This document shows, piece by piece, positions 1 through 5,839 of a DNA stretch of 7,656 bases. Under the pieces are notes generated by a model, which saw only the letters and a program-made list of their open reading frames with translations, did not search any database and was not told where the DNA came from. Position 1 is the first letter of the stretch. Each line of letters begins with the position of its first letter. A program made the translations under genes and the position numbers. Source of the DNA: Candidatus Zhuqueibacterota bacterium 4484_87 (GTDB lineage: Bacteria; Zhuqueibacterota; Zhuqueibacteria; Thermofontimicrobiales; Thermofontimicrobiaceae); the NCBI GenBank assembly GCA_002085355.1, contig NATN01000130.1, positions 1-7,656 on the forward strand. Direction: 5' to 3'.

Positions 1-88
1 GCTAAATATAATAATTACCAAGTTTTTTCAGAAAAATCACCTAACTTCAATGGATAATTATAAGGACCGGACGTGGATTGGATTTTGC

Positions 89-117
89 TTGACATTTAAA
101 GAAAAAAATAGTATAAT
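89..117 (+). promoter_or_regulatory. Perfect sigma70-type promoter of the toxin-antitoxin locus
   Basis: TTGACA lies at 89-94 and TATAAT at 112-117, separated by exactly 17 bases: both hexamers and the spacing match the housekeeping consensus. Transcription would start near 124, leaving a leader of roughly 50 nt before the antitoxin start at 173. No obvious palindromic operator overlaps it, although antitoxins of this kind usually repress their own promoter (family knowledge). Confidence 0.8.
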
Positions 118-172
118 TTAAAAGGATTGGAGATCAAAAGAAGTTTATTTATAATAAAATTCAGGTGAAAAA

Positions 173-415
173 ATGTCGAAGACTGATGTCAATATTTCTG
201 TTCCGCTTGAATCTCTGATTTCAAGTATAAAAAAATTAAAATATAAAGATCAAATTACGCTTTTAGAGCTAATCGAAGAACAGCTTGAAGAAAAACTAAT
301 CCAAAGAAATCCTTTGATCCAAAAAGAGATTGATGAAGCCAGAGAAGCATACAAAAGTGGTAATTATGTAACTTTAGATGAATATAAAAGGCGAAACAGG
401 AAACGTTTATCATGA
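173..415 (+). CDS. Antitoxin of a type II (RelE/ParE-like) toxin-antitoxin pair
   Basis: This 80-residue, highly charged protein is probably the antitoxin that binds and neutralises the toxin encoded directly downstream. The N-terminal half (about 5-42) is predicted helical with spaced leucines and isoleucines and probably dimerises or binds DNA. The C-terminal part (about 50-75, containing DEAREAYKSGNYVTLDEYKR) resembles the toxin-wrapping tail of small antitoxins. AGGTGA at 163-168 is a good ribosome binding site for the ATG at 173. Its TGA overlaps the downstream ATG as ATGA (412-415), the classic translational coupling of such pairs. A consensus promoter lies upstream. I cannot assign the exact antitoxin family; the call rests mainly on size, order, overlap and the recognisable downstream toxin remnant. 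With the toxin broken, it may be an orphan or may act on relatives encoded elsewhere. Confidence 0.75.
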   Translation: MSKTDVNISVPLESLISSIKKLKYKDQITLLELIEEQLEEKLIQRNPLIQKEIDEAREAYKSGNYVTLDEYKRRNRKRLS

Positions 416-672
416 GTTTTCGGGTCATCGTTCCCAAACCTGTACAATAACAGCTTGACGATTTACCTGATGATGTCTTTTAACGGGTCATTGAGAAACT
501 TGAAGTACTGACAATAAATCCTCGGCCTTTTGGTTGCATTAAACTAAAAGGGGTGAAAAACGAATACCGCATAAGAATTGGTGATTATAGAATTCGTTAT
601 GAAATAAATGATGCTGAAAAATTAGTCATATTGCTACATTGTAAGCATAGAAAAGATATTTATAGACGGTAG
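412..672 (+). pseudogene. RelE/ParE-family toxin, broken by two in-frame TAA codons
   Basis: Read from the ATG at 412, the frame runs 86 codons to TAG at 670-672 and is interrupted only by TAA at 448-450 (codon 13) and TAA at 481-483 (codon 24). There is no frameshift. The translation is a recognisable RelE/ParE-superfamily toxin: it opens MSFRVIVPKPVQ, continues with QLDDLPDDVF and RVIEKLEVLTINPRPFG, and ends with NEYRIRIGDYRIRYEI and LLHCKHRKDIYRR, the conserved C-terminal core carrying the basic catalytic or binding residues. These toxins usually cut mRNA on the ribosome or poison gyrase. Both stops sit where relatives typically have Lys, Gln or Glu, so each needs only one base change (AAA, CAA or GAA to TAA). 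Several other genes here end in TAA (for example 3214, 4528 and 7022), which argues against recoding. The product is presumably inactive. Confidence 0.85.
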
Positions 673-800
673 TATTGTCTATGTGGATTGGGATTGTCAT
701 CTGCGAAACCTTTTATGCACAAAGGAGCACAAAAAATATCTTTGAAATTTTATCGATTCATATAGGTAATTTGCTTTCTTACAGTTAGCCTTTCAAATTT

Positions 801-1829
801 CTAATTAGGCTCTTCTTTCACATGAATTATCATCTGCTGAATAACATCATTCACATTCCTGGTTTTTATGATTATCTCTGGATGTTTACGTGAAAATACA
901 CGAAAAATTTCATCTGCAAATCCCTGCCCAATAAATTTGACACCTTGAAAATCCAAATTGATTTCTTTGAACTTATCCAGCCCATAAAGTAAACGCCTTG
1001 CTTCAGACCTGGAGACGTAATTTTCTAAAAAAAGCTTTACAGCTACTTTCGTTCTGTTAAATTTGAAATCAAACTCTTCAGGCGCATAAGTAGTAAAAAT
1101 ATCAGTAAGGTTCTTCTTTGTATTTTTGCTTATGGAAAATTTGACTTCCGTCCCTTGTATCCGCTTCTTTTCTTCCAGAAACATATCCTTGGATTTATTA
1201 TCAAATATTAGCTTAATTTTGTGCGAACGAATCGTCATAATATCGGCAGCTTTTGAAGTGAAAAATATTCCTTCACCGCTGTGTCTTTCCTTTATTGTTG
1301 TGGTTTTTCCTTTAATTAGCTCTCCAATTGCCATATTTTCATTATCAAGATCAAACTTTTTATAAATTGAATAAAAAATACCAATACCAAAATCTCTGAT
1401 GGTGAACTGAAAATCATAGTTATCCAATAACAATTCAACAACACATTTTTGAGACTCAGAATGTTCAATTGCATTGTTCAAAATTTCGGTAAATGCATAT
1501 TCAATAATCTTATAAGCTTTTTCATTGACCAACTTACTCAACTTTGACAATAAAGATATTTCATGAAAAACTTTATCTTCTTCAAGATTAAATAAACTAT
1601 ATTCCTTTTTAAAGGAATATAGTTTTGTTTTTATTTTATTGTCAGAAGTTTGAATGGCATATATTGCACTTTTCGTCTTTCCAATTTTTATTATCAATGA
1701 CTTACTGATTAACTCTTTCAAATGTTTATTTAATGCCTGCCTTGAAATGCCAAGCAGAGCACCCAATTCCTTGCTTGAGGCTGTTTTGTGTTCCTTCAGG
1801 AATTCTAATATTTTTTCCTTCTGACCCAT
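801..1829 (-). CDS. HTH - GHKL ATPase - STAS-like (DUF4325) regulator
   Basis: This 342-residue cytoplasmic protein probably controls transcription through a built-in partner-switch-like module. Residues 1-58 form a winged helix (recognition region about 28-45, LGISRQALNKHLKEL). Residues about 85-235 are a GHKL/HATPase_c domain related to SpoIIAB/RsbW and histidine kinases: N box EILNNAIEH at 115-123, G1 box DFGIG at 146-150, G2 box HSGEGIFFT at 183-191. No histidine-kinase DHp domain is present. Residues about 257-335 match the STAS-like DUF4325 fold, with LDFQGVKFIGQGFADEIF around 292-309. In classical STAS antagonists this loop carries a phosphorylatable Ser or Thr; here it reads GQG. The start at 1829 gives a complete winged helix, but no good Shine-Dalgarno is seen because repeats abut the start. 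The gene is much more AT-rich than those to its right, suggesting acquisition. The repeat array immediately upstream suggests autoregulation. Its target and signal are unknown. Confidence 0.85.
   Translation of the reverse strand: MGQKEKILEFLKEHKTASSKELGALLGISRQALNKHLKELISKSLIIKIGKTKSAIYAIQTSDNKIKTKLYSFKKEYSLFNLEEDKVFHEISLLSKLSKLVNEKAYKIIEYAFTEILNNAIEHSESQKCVVELLLDNYDFQFTIRDFGIGIFYSIYKKFDLDNENMAIGELIKGKTTTIKERHSGEGIFFTSKAADIMTIRSHKIKLIFDNKSKDMFLEEKKRIQGTEVKFSISKNTKKNLTDIFTTYAPEEFDFKFNRTKVAVKLFLENYVSRSEARRLLYGLDKFKEINLDFQGVKFIGQGFADEIFRVFSRKHPEIIIKTRNVNDVIQQMIIHVKEEPN
1594..1625. repeat. Perfect 15-bp inverted repeat inside the regulator gene
   Basis: AAACTATATTCCTTT at 1594-1608 and its exact complement AAAGGAATATAGTTT at 1611-1625 are separated by two T's. 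The element lies within codons 69-79 of the regulator, in the linker between the winged helix and the ATPase domain. On the plus strand it is followed by a T-rich tract (TTTTGTTTTTATTTTATTG from 1623), giving the shape of an intrinsic terminator for antisense transcription. On the coding strand the following tract is weaker. It could be an mRNA hairpin, a cruciform or protein-binding palindrome, or a remnant of an inserted palindromic element. Confidence 0.9.
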
Positions 1830-1833
1830 TGAA

Positions 1834-1932
1834 TTGTCAACTTATTGTCAACTTATTTTATAATTTATTTGTCAACTAAATATAATTAATTGTCAACTTA
1901 TTGTCAACTATTTTTTTATTTTTTTGTCAACT
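1834..1932. repeat. Six-copy TTGTCAACT direct repeat array (probable operator)
   Basis: TTGTCAACT occurs without mismatch at 1834-1842, 1845-1853, 1869-1877, 1890-1898, 1901-1909 and 1924-1932. Start-to-start distances are 11, 24, 21, 11 and 23, close to one or two helical turns, so most copies face nearly the same side of the DNA. Each copy holds the short palindrome TTG-T-CAA and, read on the minus strand, the -35 hexamer TTGACA. The intervening DNA is almost pure A/T. The array fills the space between the permease terminator hairpin and the regulator start codon. No seventh copy is seen elsewhere in the window. The most likely role is a cooperative binding site for the adjacent winged-helix regulator. 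An iteron-like or recombination role is possible, but no replication initiator or recombinase gene is nearby. Confidence 0.9.
1879..1907 (-). promoter_or_regulatory. Candidate promoter of the regulator gene, within the repeat array
   Basis: On the minus strand, TTGACA in repeat five (1902-1907) is followed after 17 bases by TATATT (1879-1884), five of six matches to the -10 consensus. It would start transcription near 1872, about 40 nt before the regulator's ATG. Other repeats also offer a perfect -35 but lack a well-spaced -10. A protein bound to the repeats would directly cover this promoter. Confidence 0.5.
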
Positions 1933-1946
1933 TTTTAAAATTTAAC

Positions 1947-1974
1947 CTTTCCAAAAGTCGCGAACCTTTGAAAG
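1947..1974 (-). terminator. Hairpin after the permease gene, possible terminator
   Basis: Eleven nt beyond the permease stop on the minus strand, CTTTCAAAGGT and ACTTTTGGAAAG can pair into an 11-pair stem with one bulged G, one G-T pair and a five-base loop (TCGCG). The tract that follows (GGTTAAATTTTAAAAAG) is T-rich but not a clean T run, so this is a moderate intrinsic terminator candidate for the operon ending with the permease. Confidence 0.5.
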
Positions 1975-1984
1975 AGTAATTGCT

Positions 1985-3157
1985 CTAACGAATTGCACCA
2001 TAAACCACCCCCGTTACCGTCGCCATCACAACAACCAATCCGATATACACCAGCGTCTTTTTCGTTCCCATGACGCCGCGTATGACCAGCATATTTGGCA
2101 AACTCAAAGCGGGTCCTGCGAGCAAAAGCGCTAATGCCGGGCCTTTTCCCATTCCGGCGCCGAGCAGTCCTTGCAAAATCGGCACCTCCGTGAGTGTGGC
2201 AAAATACATCAGCGCGCCGGAAACAGAAGCCAATAAATTTGCCCAAATTGAATTTCCGCCGACTGCCGTCTGAATCCAACTGGCAGGAATGATGCCGGCA
2301 TTTGTGTTAGGACGGCCCATGAGAAAACCGGCGACTAAAACGCCAGCAAAAAGCAGCGGCAGAATTTGCCAGGTGAAAAACCATGTCTGATCCACCCATT
2401 CGTTTAGCTCATCCTTTTTGAACCATTTCCAAAGCTGGAACGCTAAAATTAATAATAAAATTCCGGTCAGATACCATTTTATTTGAAAAACAGCGTTCCA
2501 CAATCCAACCGCTTCTTTGGGCTTGCCCCAGGCGGCAAAGATAAGAATTAAAACCAGCGTCAAAAAATAAACCCCTGTTTTCCACAGCGATCGACCGGCA
2601 CCGTCGTCCATTTGAGCGAATTGAATCGCTTTTGCATTTCGCTGTTTTTCTTCTTTGCGAAATATGAACGCCATGGATAAGCCAATAACCACGGAAAAAA
2701 CGATGGCGCCAACGGCGCGGGCAATTCCCAATTCAGGGCCTAAAACACGAGCCGTCAAAATTATTGCCAACACGTTGATTGCAGGTCCCGAATAAAGAAA
2801 AGCTGTTGCCGGACCGATTCCGGCGCCGCGTTTGTAGATTCCCGCAAACAGCGGCAGCACGGTACAGGAACAGACGGCTAAAATTGTTCCTGAAACGGAA
2901 GCAATACTGTAAGATAATATTTTCTTCGCTTGCGCGCCGAAATATTTCATCACCGCATTTTGATTTACAAATACGCTAATTGCGCCGGCGATAAAAAAAG
3001 CCGGAACAAGACAAAAAAGAACGTGCTCTCGCGCGTATTCCTGCAACATGAGAAAAGATTCAACGAGCGCTTTTTGAATACTTATTTTATCAAACGGTAT
3101 AAAATATGCTGCTAAAAAGGCTGTTAAGATAATTGCTAATTTCGTTCTATCTTTCAT
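1985..3157 (-). CDS. PF03773-type permease (ArsP-like / predicted metal or metalloid exporter)
   Basis: This 390-residue inner-membrane protein has about ten hydrophobic segments and the hallmarks of the PF03773 (formerly DUF318) permease family. The family includes ArsP exporters of methylated trivalent arsenicals and predicted metal efflux permeases. Two related halves are visible: residues 90-140 (CSCTVLPLFAGIYKRGAGIG, then FLYSGPAINVLAI) and 313-364 (TLTEVPILQGLLGAGMGKGP, then LLLAGPALSLPNMLVI), an internal duplication. The CSC motif (Cys96, Cys98) in the first half is replaced by TLT in the second, so the thiols mark one side only; Cys49 is a third cysteine. A charged loop (about 166-190) separates the halves. 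GGAG at 3163-3166 lies 5 nt from the ATG. It is the last gene of the antiporter-CBS-methyltransferase series, 56 nt after the methyltransferase-NifX gene, which suggests coupled function. The substrate is unproven; a methylated metalloid or soft metal is plausible. Confidence 0.85.
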   Translation of the reverse strand: MKDRTKLAIILTAFLAAYFIPFDKISIQKALVESFLMLQEYAREHVLFCLVPAFFIAGAISVFVNQNAVMKYFGAQAKKILSYSIASVSGTILAVCSCTVLPLFAGIYKRGAGIGPATAFLYSGPAINVLAIILTARVLGPELGIARAVGAIVFSVVIGLSMAFIFRKEEKQRNAKAIQFAQMDDGAGRSLWKTGVYFLTLVLILIFAAWGKPKEAVGLWNAVFQIKWYLTGILLLILAFQLWKWFKKDELNEWVDQTWFFTWQILPLLFAGVLVAGFLMGRPNTNAGIIPASWIQTAVGGNSIWANLLASVSGALMYFATLTEVPILQGLLGAGMGKGPALALLLAGPALSLPNMLVIRGVMGTKKTLVYIGLVVVMATVTGVVYGAIR

Positions 3158-3213
3158 TTTCTCTCCGGAAAGATTTTTTCAACCATCATATTTTAAGTGA
3201 TTGTTGGATACGG

Positions 3214-4014
3214 TTAATCTTCAAGATTTTGGAGCAAAAGCCAAATTTCGCCCGTGGCAAAGAAAAGTTTGACTCCCATTTCCTGCAGGCGTTCTGTGCC
3301 TTTTTTCCCGATGCGAGCCGCCAAAATTGCCTGACAATCATCAATATCGCCGTACACATCCAAAGTCTTCAGATGCTGCATGGTATCTTGGTAAATATTT
3401 TTCCGGCGTTCGAGAAATTGAAAATTTTGTCTTTTGAGATAAATATCAAAATACGGAGCCTGTCCCAGCATCTTCGGAAAAACAGTTTTGCCGTCTGCCG
3501 TAGCAACGGCAATTTTTTTGTCTCTCAATTCGAGGACAAAATACATATTTTCCATCGTTTCACCTTGTTCGATGATTTTAAAATTGTAATTGGTGAGCCA
3601 ATTATTTACTTCGCGGGTTTTGTAATAATGCTCCCTTATTCCGGTATCAGTGCCATCTTTCCAATCGACAAGAATGAAAACGCCGTTCCAAGCCAGTACG
3701 TTTTGCAGCGCGCCAAAAAATTTCTGCGGTGAGTCAAAGTGATGCAGCGAATGCACGCTGTAAACCAACTCGAAGCGCCGCTCAATCCGGTCGATTTTTT
3801 CCGCAGGGAGAGCTTGAAAATGGATATTGCCATCGCTGCGGTCATAGGCGAACGGATCAACGCCCCACGCCGGGCAGTGATATTTGCCGGCTATTTTCCG
3901 CAAAAAGTCTCCGCCTCCGGAGCCCACCTCCAGCAGCGAATTGCATTGGGGAACATGACGCGATGCCAGAAGTTGCAGTAATTCGTGCGCATCAATATCG
4001 GAAGCTATCTTCAT
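3214..4014 (-). CDS. SAM-dependent methyltransferase fused to a NifX/FeMo-co-binding-like domain
   Basis: This 266-residue cytoplasmic protein has two parts. Residues about 10-160 form a class I methyltransferase: glycine-rich SAM-binding motif LLEVGSGGGDF at 27-37, an acidic residue ending strand 2 (GVD, Asp53), and the post-motif II region LVYSVHSLHHFDSP at 83-96. Residues about 166-262 match the dinitrogenase iron-molybdenum cofactor family (PF02579: NifX, NafY, C-terminal NifB): KKIAVATADGKTVFPKMLGQ at 166-185, then GDIDDCQAILAARIGKKG at 222-239 with Cys227 in the usual place, then GVKLFFATGEI. That fold normally cradles metal clusters or small anions. There is no good Shine-Dalgarno before the ATG at 4014, so translation may depend on the CBS gene ending 40 nt upstream. 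A stand-alone NifX-like protein is encoded at 7022-7387. No nitrogenase genes are in view, so a cofactor role in nitrogen fixation is not supported. The substrate is unknown. Confidence 0.85.
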   Translation of the reverse strand: MKIASDIDAHELLQLLASRHVPQCNSLLEVGSGGGDFLRKIAGKYHCPAWGVDPFAYDRSDGNIHFQALPAEKIDRIERRFELVYSVHSLHHFDSPQKFFGALQNVLAWNGVFILVDWKDGTDTGIREHYYKTREVNNWLTNYNFKIIEQGETMENMYFVLELRDKKIAVATADGKTVFPKMLGQAPYFDIYLKRQNFQFLERRKNIYQDTMQHLKTLDVYGDIDDCQAILAARIGKKGTERLQEMGVKLFFATGEIWLLLQNLED

Positions 4015-4054
4015 GGTTGTTTATCAAGCAAAAATCAATTCGTCAAAAAATCGA

Positions 4055-4507
4055 TCATTCATTTTTTTCTTCATCGGGATGCTCGGAAAGATATGATTTC
4101 AAAAAATAAATCACATCCAATTTCCCGACTAATCGTCCGGCATCATCGAGCACCGGCACTTCATAAATATCTCGTTCCAACATCATTTTTATCACATCTT
4201 GAATTTTGTCGTCCGGGTTTGCCGACAACACGTCTTTCACAATTATTTCCCCGACGTTCACCGCAGTTGCTAACTTGTAAAGTTCGCTGATTCGCGCTGA
4301 CGGAGGCAAATAATGATGAAAAAGACTGCGGAAAAGCAATTTGTGATTAATAATTCCCACTAATTTATCCTTCTCATCCACAATATAAAATTGATGCGTC
4401 AGCGGTGAGTCAATAAATTTTTGAATCAATTCATTGACCGGGGTTTGCAAAGACACGGTAATCGGTTTTTTCAGCCCTTTAATGTCTTTTATTTTCATCG
4501 GCTTCAT
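4055..4507 (-). CDS. Paired CBS-domain protein, probable regulator of the adjacent antiporter
   Basis: This 150-residue soluble protein consists almost entirely of two CBS repeats: about 14-66 (PITVSLQTPVNELIQKFI ... HQFYIVDEKDKLVGIINHKLL) and about 88-142 (IIVKDVLSANPDDKIQDVIK ... YEVPVLDDAGRLVGKLDVI). Such Bateman modules bind adenine nucleotides and pass energy or ionic state to a partner. GGAG at 4514-4517, 6 nt before the ATG at 4505-4507, supports the first Met over Met4. The gene starts 20 nt after the antiporter stop. Many Kef-like and channel proteins carry nucleotide-binding regulatory domains in the same chain. This antiporter has none, so a separate CBS subunit is a sensible inference, not a demonstrated one. 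No third domain or membrane segment is visible. The tail (SEHPDEEKNE) is acidic. Confidence 0.88.
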   Translation of the reverse strand: MKPMKIKDIKGLKKPITVSLQTPVNELIQKFIDSPLTHQFYIVDEKDKLVGIINHKLLFRSLFHHYLPPSARISELYKLATAVNVGEIIVKDVLSANPDDKIQDVIKMMLERDIYEVPVLDDAGRLVGKLDVIYFLKSYLSEHPDEEKNE

Positions 4508-4527
4508 TTTTTTCTCCGGAAAAAATA

Positions 4528-5727
4528 TTATTTTTTATCCACAGGGATTTCTTTCGCTTTGGTTATCGCGTATTTTACGGATGGCGGCCCGATAATCTGG
4601 ACTAACAGTGTGGTAGCAGCAATGACATTGATCACCGTGTGGCCCAATTGCATACCGGCAGCGCCCATCTGGCTGAAATGCTGGTAAATATCCAGCGCCA
4701 GACCAATTGCCACGCCAGCTTGAGAAAAAAGTGCAAATCCCAGATATTTTTGCACATTCTCATCCGCACCGGAAAGTCTTGACCCAAAATAGGCGCCGAT
4801 CCATTTTCCTGCTGTTCTTCCCGCGACATAGAGCAACCCGAGCATTCCCATTTTGGGCAGCAGCCCGATTTGCAGACGCGCGCCCACAAAAATGAAGAAA
4901 ATAATATAAATCGGCGGTACAAAAGATTTGACCAGATCAAAATTAGGTTCGTTTCTATCAGTGTGCATATTAGTCAAAACTAATCCCACAGCCATATTTG
5001 TCAAAATTAAAGAAAACTCAAAATGACTTGCCAGACCGCTTGCCAAAAGAACAGCACCGATATTTACGACTAATTTATCGTCTTTGAGCTTGATAAATCG
5101 CAAGCCATAATCCAACAAAAATCCAATCGCACCGCCCAAAAACAGGGAGCCAAAAATTTCTGTCAGCGGCTGCACTAACATCACATTAGCATCAAGCGTT
5201 CCGCCGACAATAAGTACATTGGCAAAGGCAAAAGCGAAACCGTAAAGTATCAACGCCAGGCCATCATCCAGGGCGACAATAGCAAGAATCGTCGTCGTCA
5301 ACGGACCTCGCGAGTGATATTCCCACAAAACATCCACGGTCGCCGCAGGTGCAGTTGCAGAACATAAAGCGCCCAGCAACAGAGCCAAAGGCAGATTTTT
5401 TGTCCACAGGAAAGTCAAAACTGCAACCGTGAACATAGCCAAAAGCCCTTCGGAGAGCAGAATTGCCAAAAATTGTTTGCCATATTTTTGGAAAACCGAT
5501 TTCTTCAGCTCACCGCCGACCATGAACCCGATGAAAGCCAGCGCCAATTGGGTTAGCGGAACAAGCTTGTCCAGCAATTCCGTTGAGATAAAATGCGTCA
5601 CTGAATCGCCTAAAATGACCCCAGCAACGATATAACCAACAACTTGCGGAATGCCCGCTTTTTCAAATCCCCTTCCAAACAACAAGCCTACAAGGACGAT
5701 GAAGCCAAACAAAAGTAAAATATTCAT
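4528..5727 (-). CDS. CPA2-type cation/proton antiporter (Na_H_exchanger family)
   Basis: This 399-residue inner-membrane protein of about 12 hydrophobic segments would exchange Na+ or K+ for H+ and contribute to pH and salt homeostasis. It shows the family's layout: an early GIPQVVGYIVAGVILGD (25-41), GFMVGGEL (67-74), the unwound crossing helix SATAPAATVDVL (123-134), and the ion-binding ALDDGLAL (152-159), where Asp154-Asp155 is the acidic pair typical of electrogenic CPA2 antiporters. GRTAGK at 303-308 supplies the basic residue expected in the later core helix. It ends shortly after the last segment (PVDKK), lacking the cytosolic RCK/TrkA-N domain of KefB/KefC; the CBS protein 20 nt downstream may take that role. 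The upstream sequence has only a weak ribosome site (TTGAGAT) and no clear promoter. It is the first gene of the inferred four-gene operon, starting just after the terminator-like hairpin of the peptidase gene. Confidence 0.92.
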   Translation of the reverse strand: MNILLLFGFIVLVGLLFGRGFEKAGIPQVVGYIVAGVILGDSVTHFISTELLDKLVPLTQLALAFIGFMVGGELKKSVFQKYGKQFLAILLSEGLLAMFTVAVLTFLWTKNLPLALLLGALCSATAPAATVDVLWEYHSRGPLTTTILAIVALDDGLALILYGFAFAFANVLIVGGTLDANVMLVQPLTEIFGSLFLGGAIGFLLDYGLRFIKLKDDKLVVNIGAVLLASGLASHFEFSLILTNMAVGLVLTNMHTDRNEPNFDLVKSFVPPIYIIFFIFVGARLQIGLLPKMGMLGLLYVAGRTAGKWIGAYFGSRLSGADENVQKYLGFALFSQAGVAIGLALDIYQHFSQMGAAGMQLGHTVINVIAATTLLVQIIGPPSVKYAITKAKEIPVDKK

Positions 5728-5757
5728 TTTAATATCTCAAGTTAAACAAAGCATTGG

Positions 5758-5802
5758 AAAAGTCTCCCTGTTATCATTCATTTAATAGCAACAGGGAGCT
5801 TT
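5758..5802 (-). terminator. Terminator-like hairpin after the peptidase gene
   Basis: AACAGGGAG (5790-5798) and CTCCCTGTT (5764-5772) pair perfectly over nine bases, and flanking bases (AAAG at 5759-5762 with CTTT at 5799-5802) extend the stem past one unpaired T at 5763. The loop is 17 nt. On the minus strand the stem ends in CTTTTCC, a short T tract. It lies about 40 nt beyond the peptidase stop and separates that gene from the antiporter operon. Confidence 0.6.
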
Positions 5803-5839
5803 CATTGTTCATCTTTTCATGTAAACAAAACGTCAGAAA

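Noticed and set aside
17..97. Minus-strand 26-codon ORF starting with ATG across the TA promoter region
   Set aside because: It has no ribosome site, no recognisable features, and overlaps a perfect plus-strand promoter; most likely chance.
709..725. CCTTT/AAAGG hairpin between the toxin remnant and the regulator stop, considered as a terminator
   Set aside because: The stem is only five pairs and there is no T run on either strand.
1765..1804. AATTCCT ... AGGAATT inverted repeat near the regulator start
   Set aside because: Seven-base arms with a 26-nt loop in AT-rich coding DNA are expected by chance.
1834..1932. Repeat array as a CRISPR array or plasmid iterons
   Set aside because: Units are 9 bp with 2-15 bp A/T spacers, far too short for CRISPR, and no cas or replication initiator gene is present; an operator fits better.
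3729..4109. Plus-strand ORFs antisense to the methyltransferase and CBS genes
   Set aside because: They lack ribosome sites and family motifs, while the minus-strand frames encode clear domains.
5466..5491. CCAAAAAT/ATTTTTGG inverted repeat in the antiporter gene
   Set aside because: Eight mostly A/T pairs with a 10-nt loop and no terminator-like tail; explained by coding sequence.
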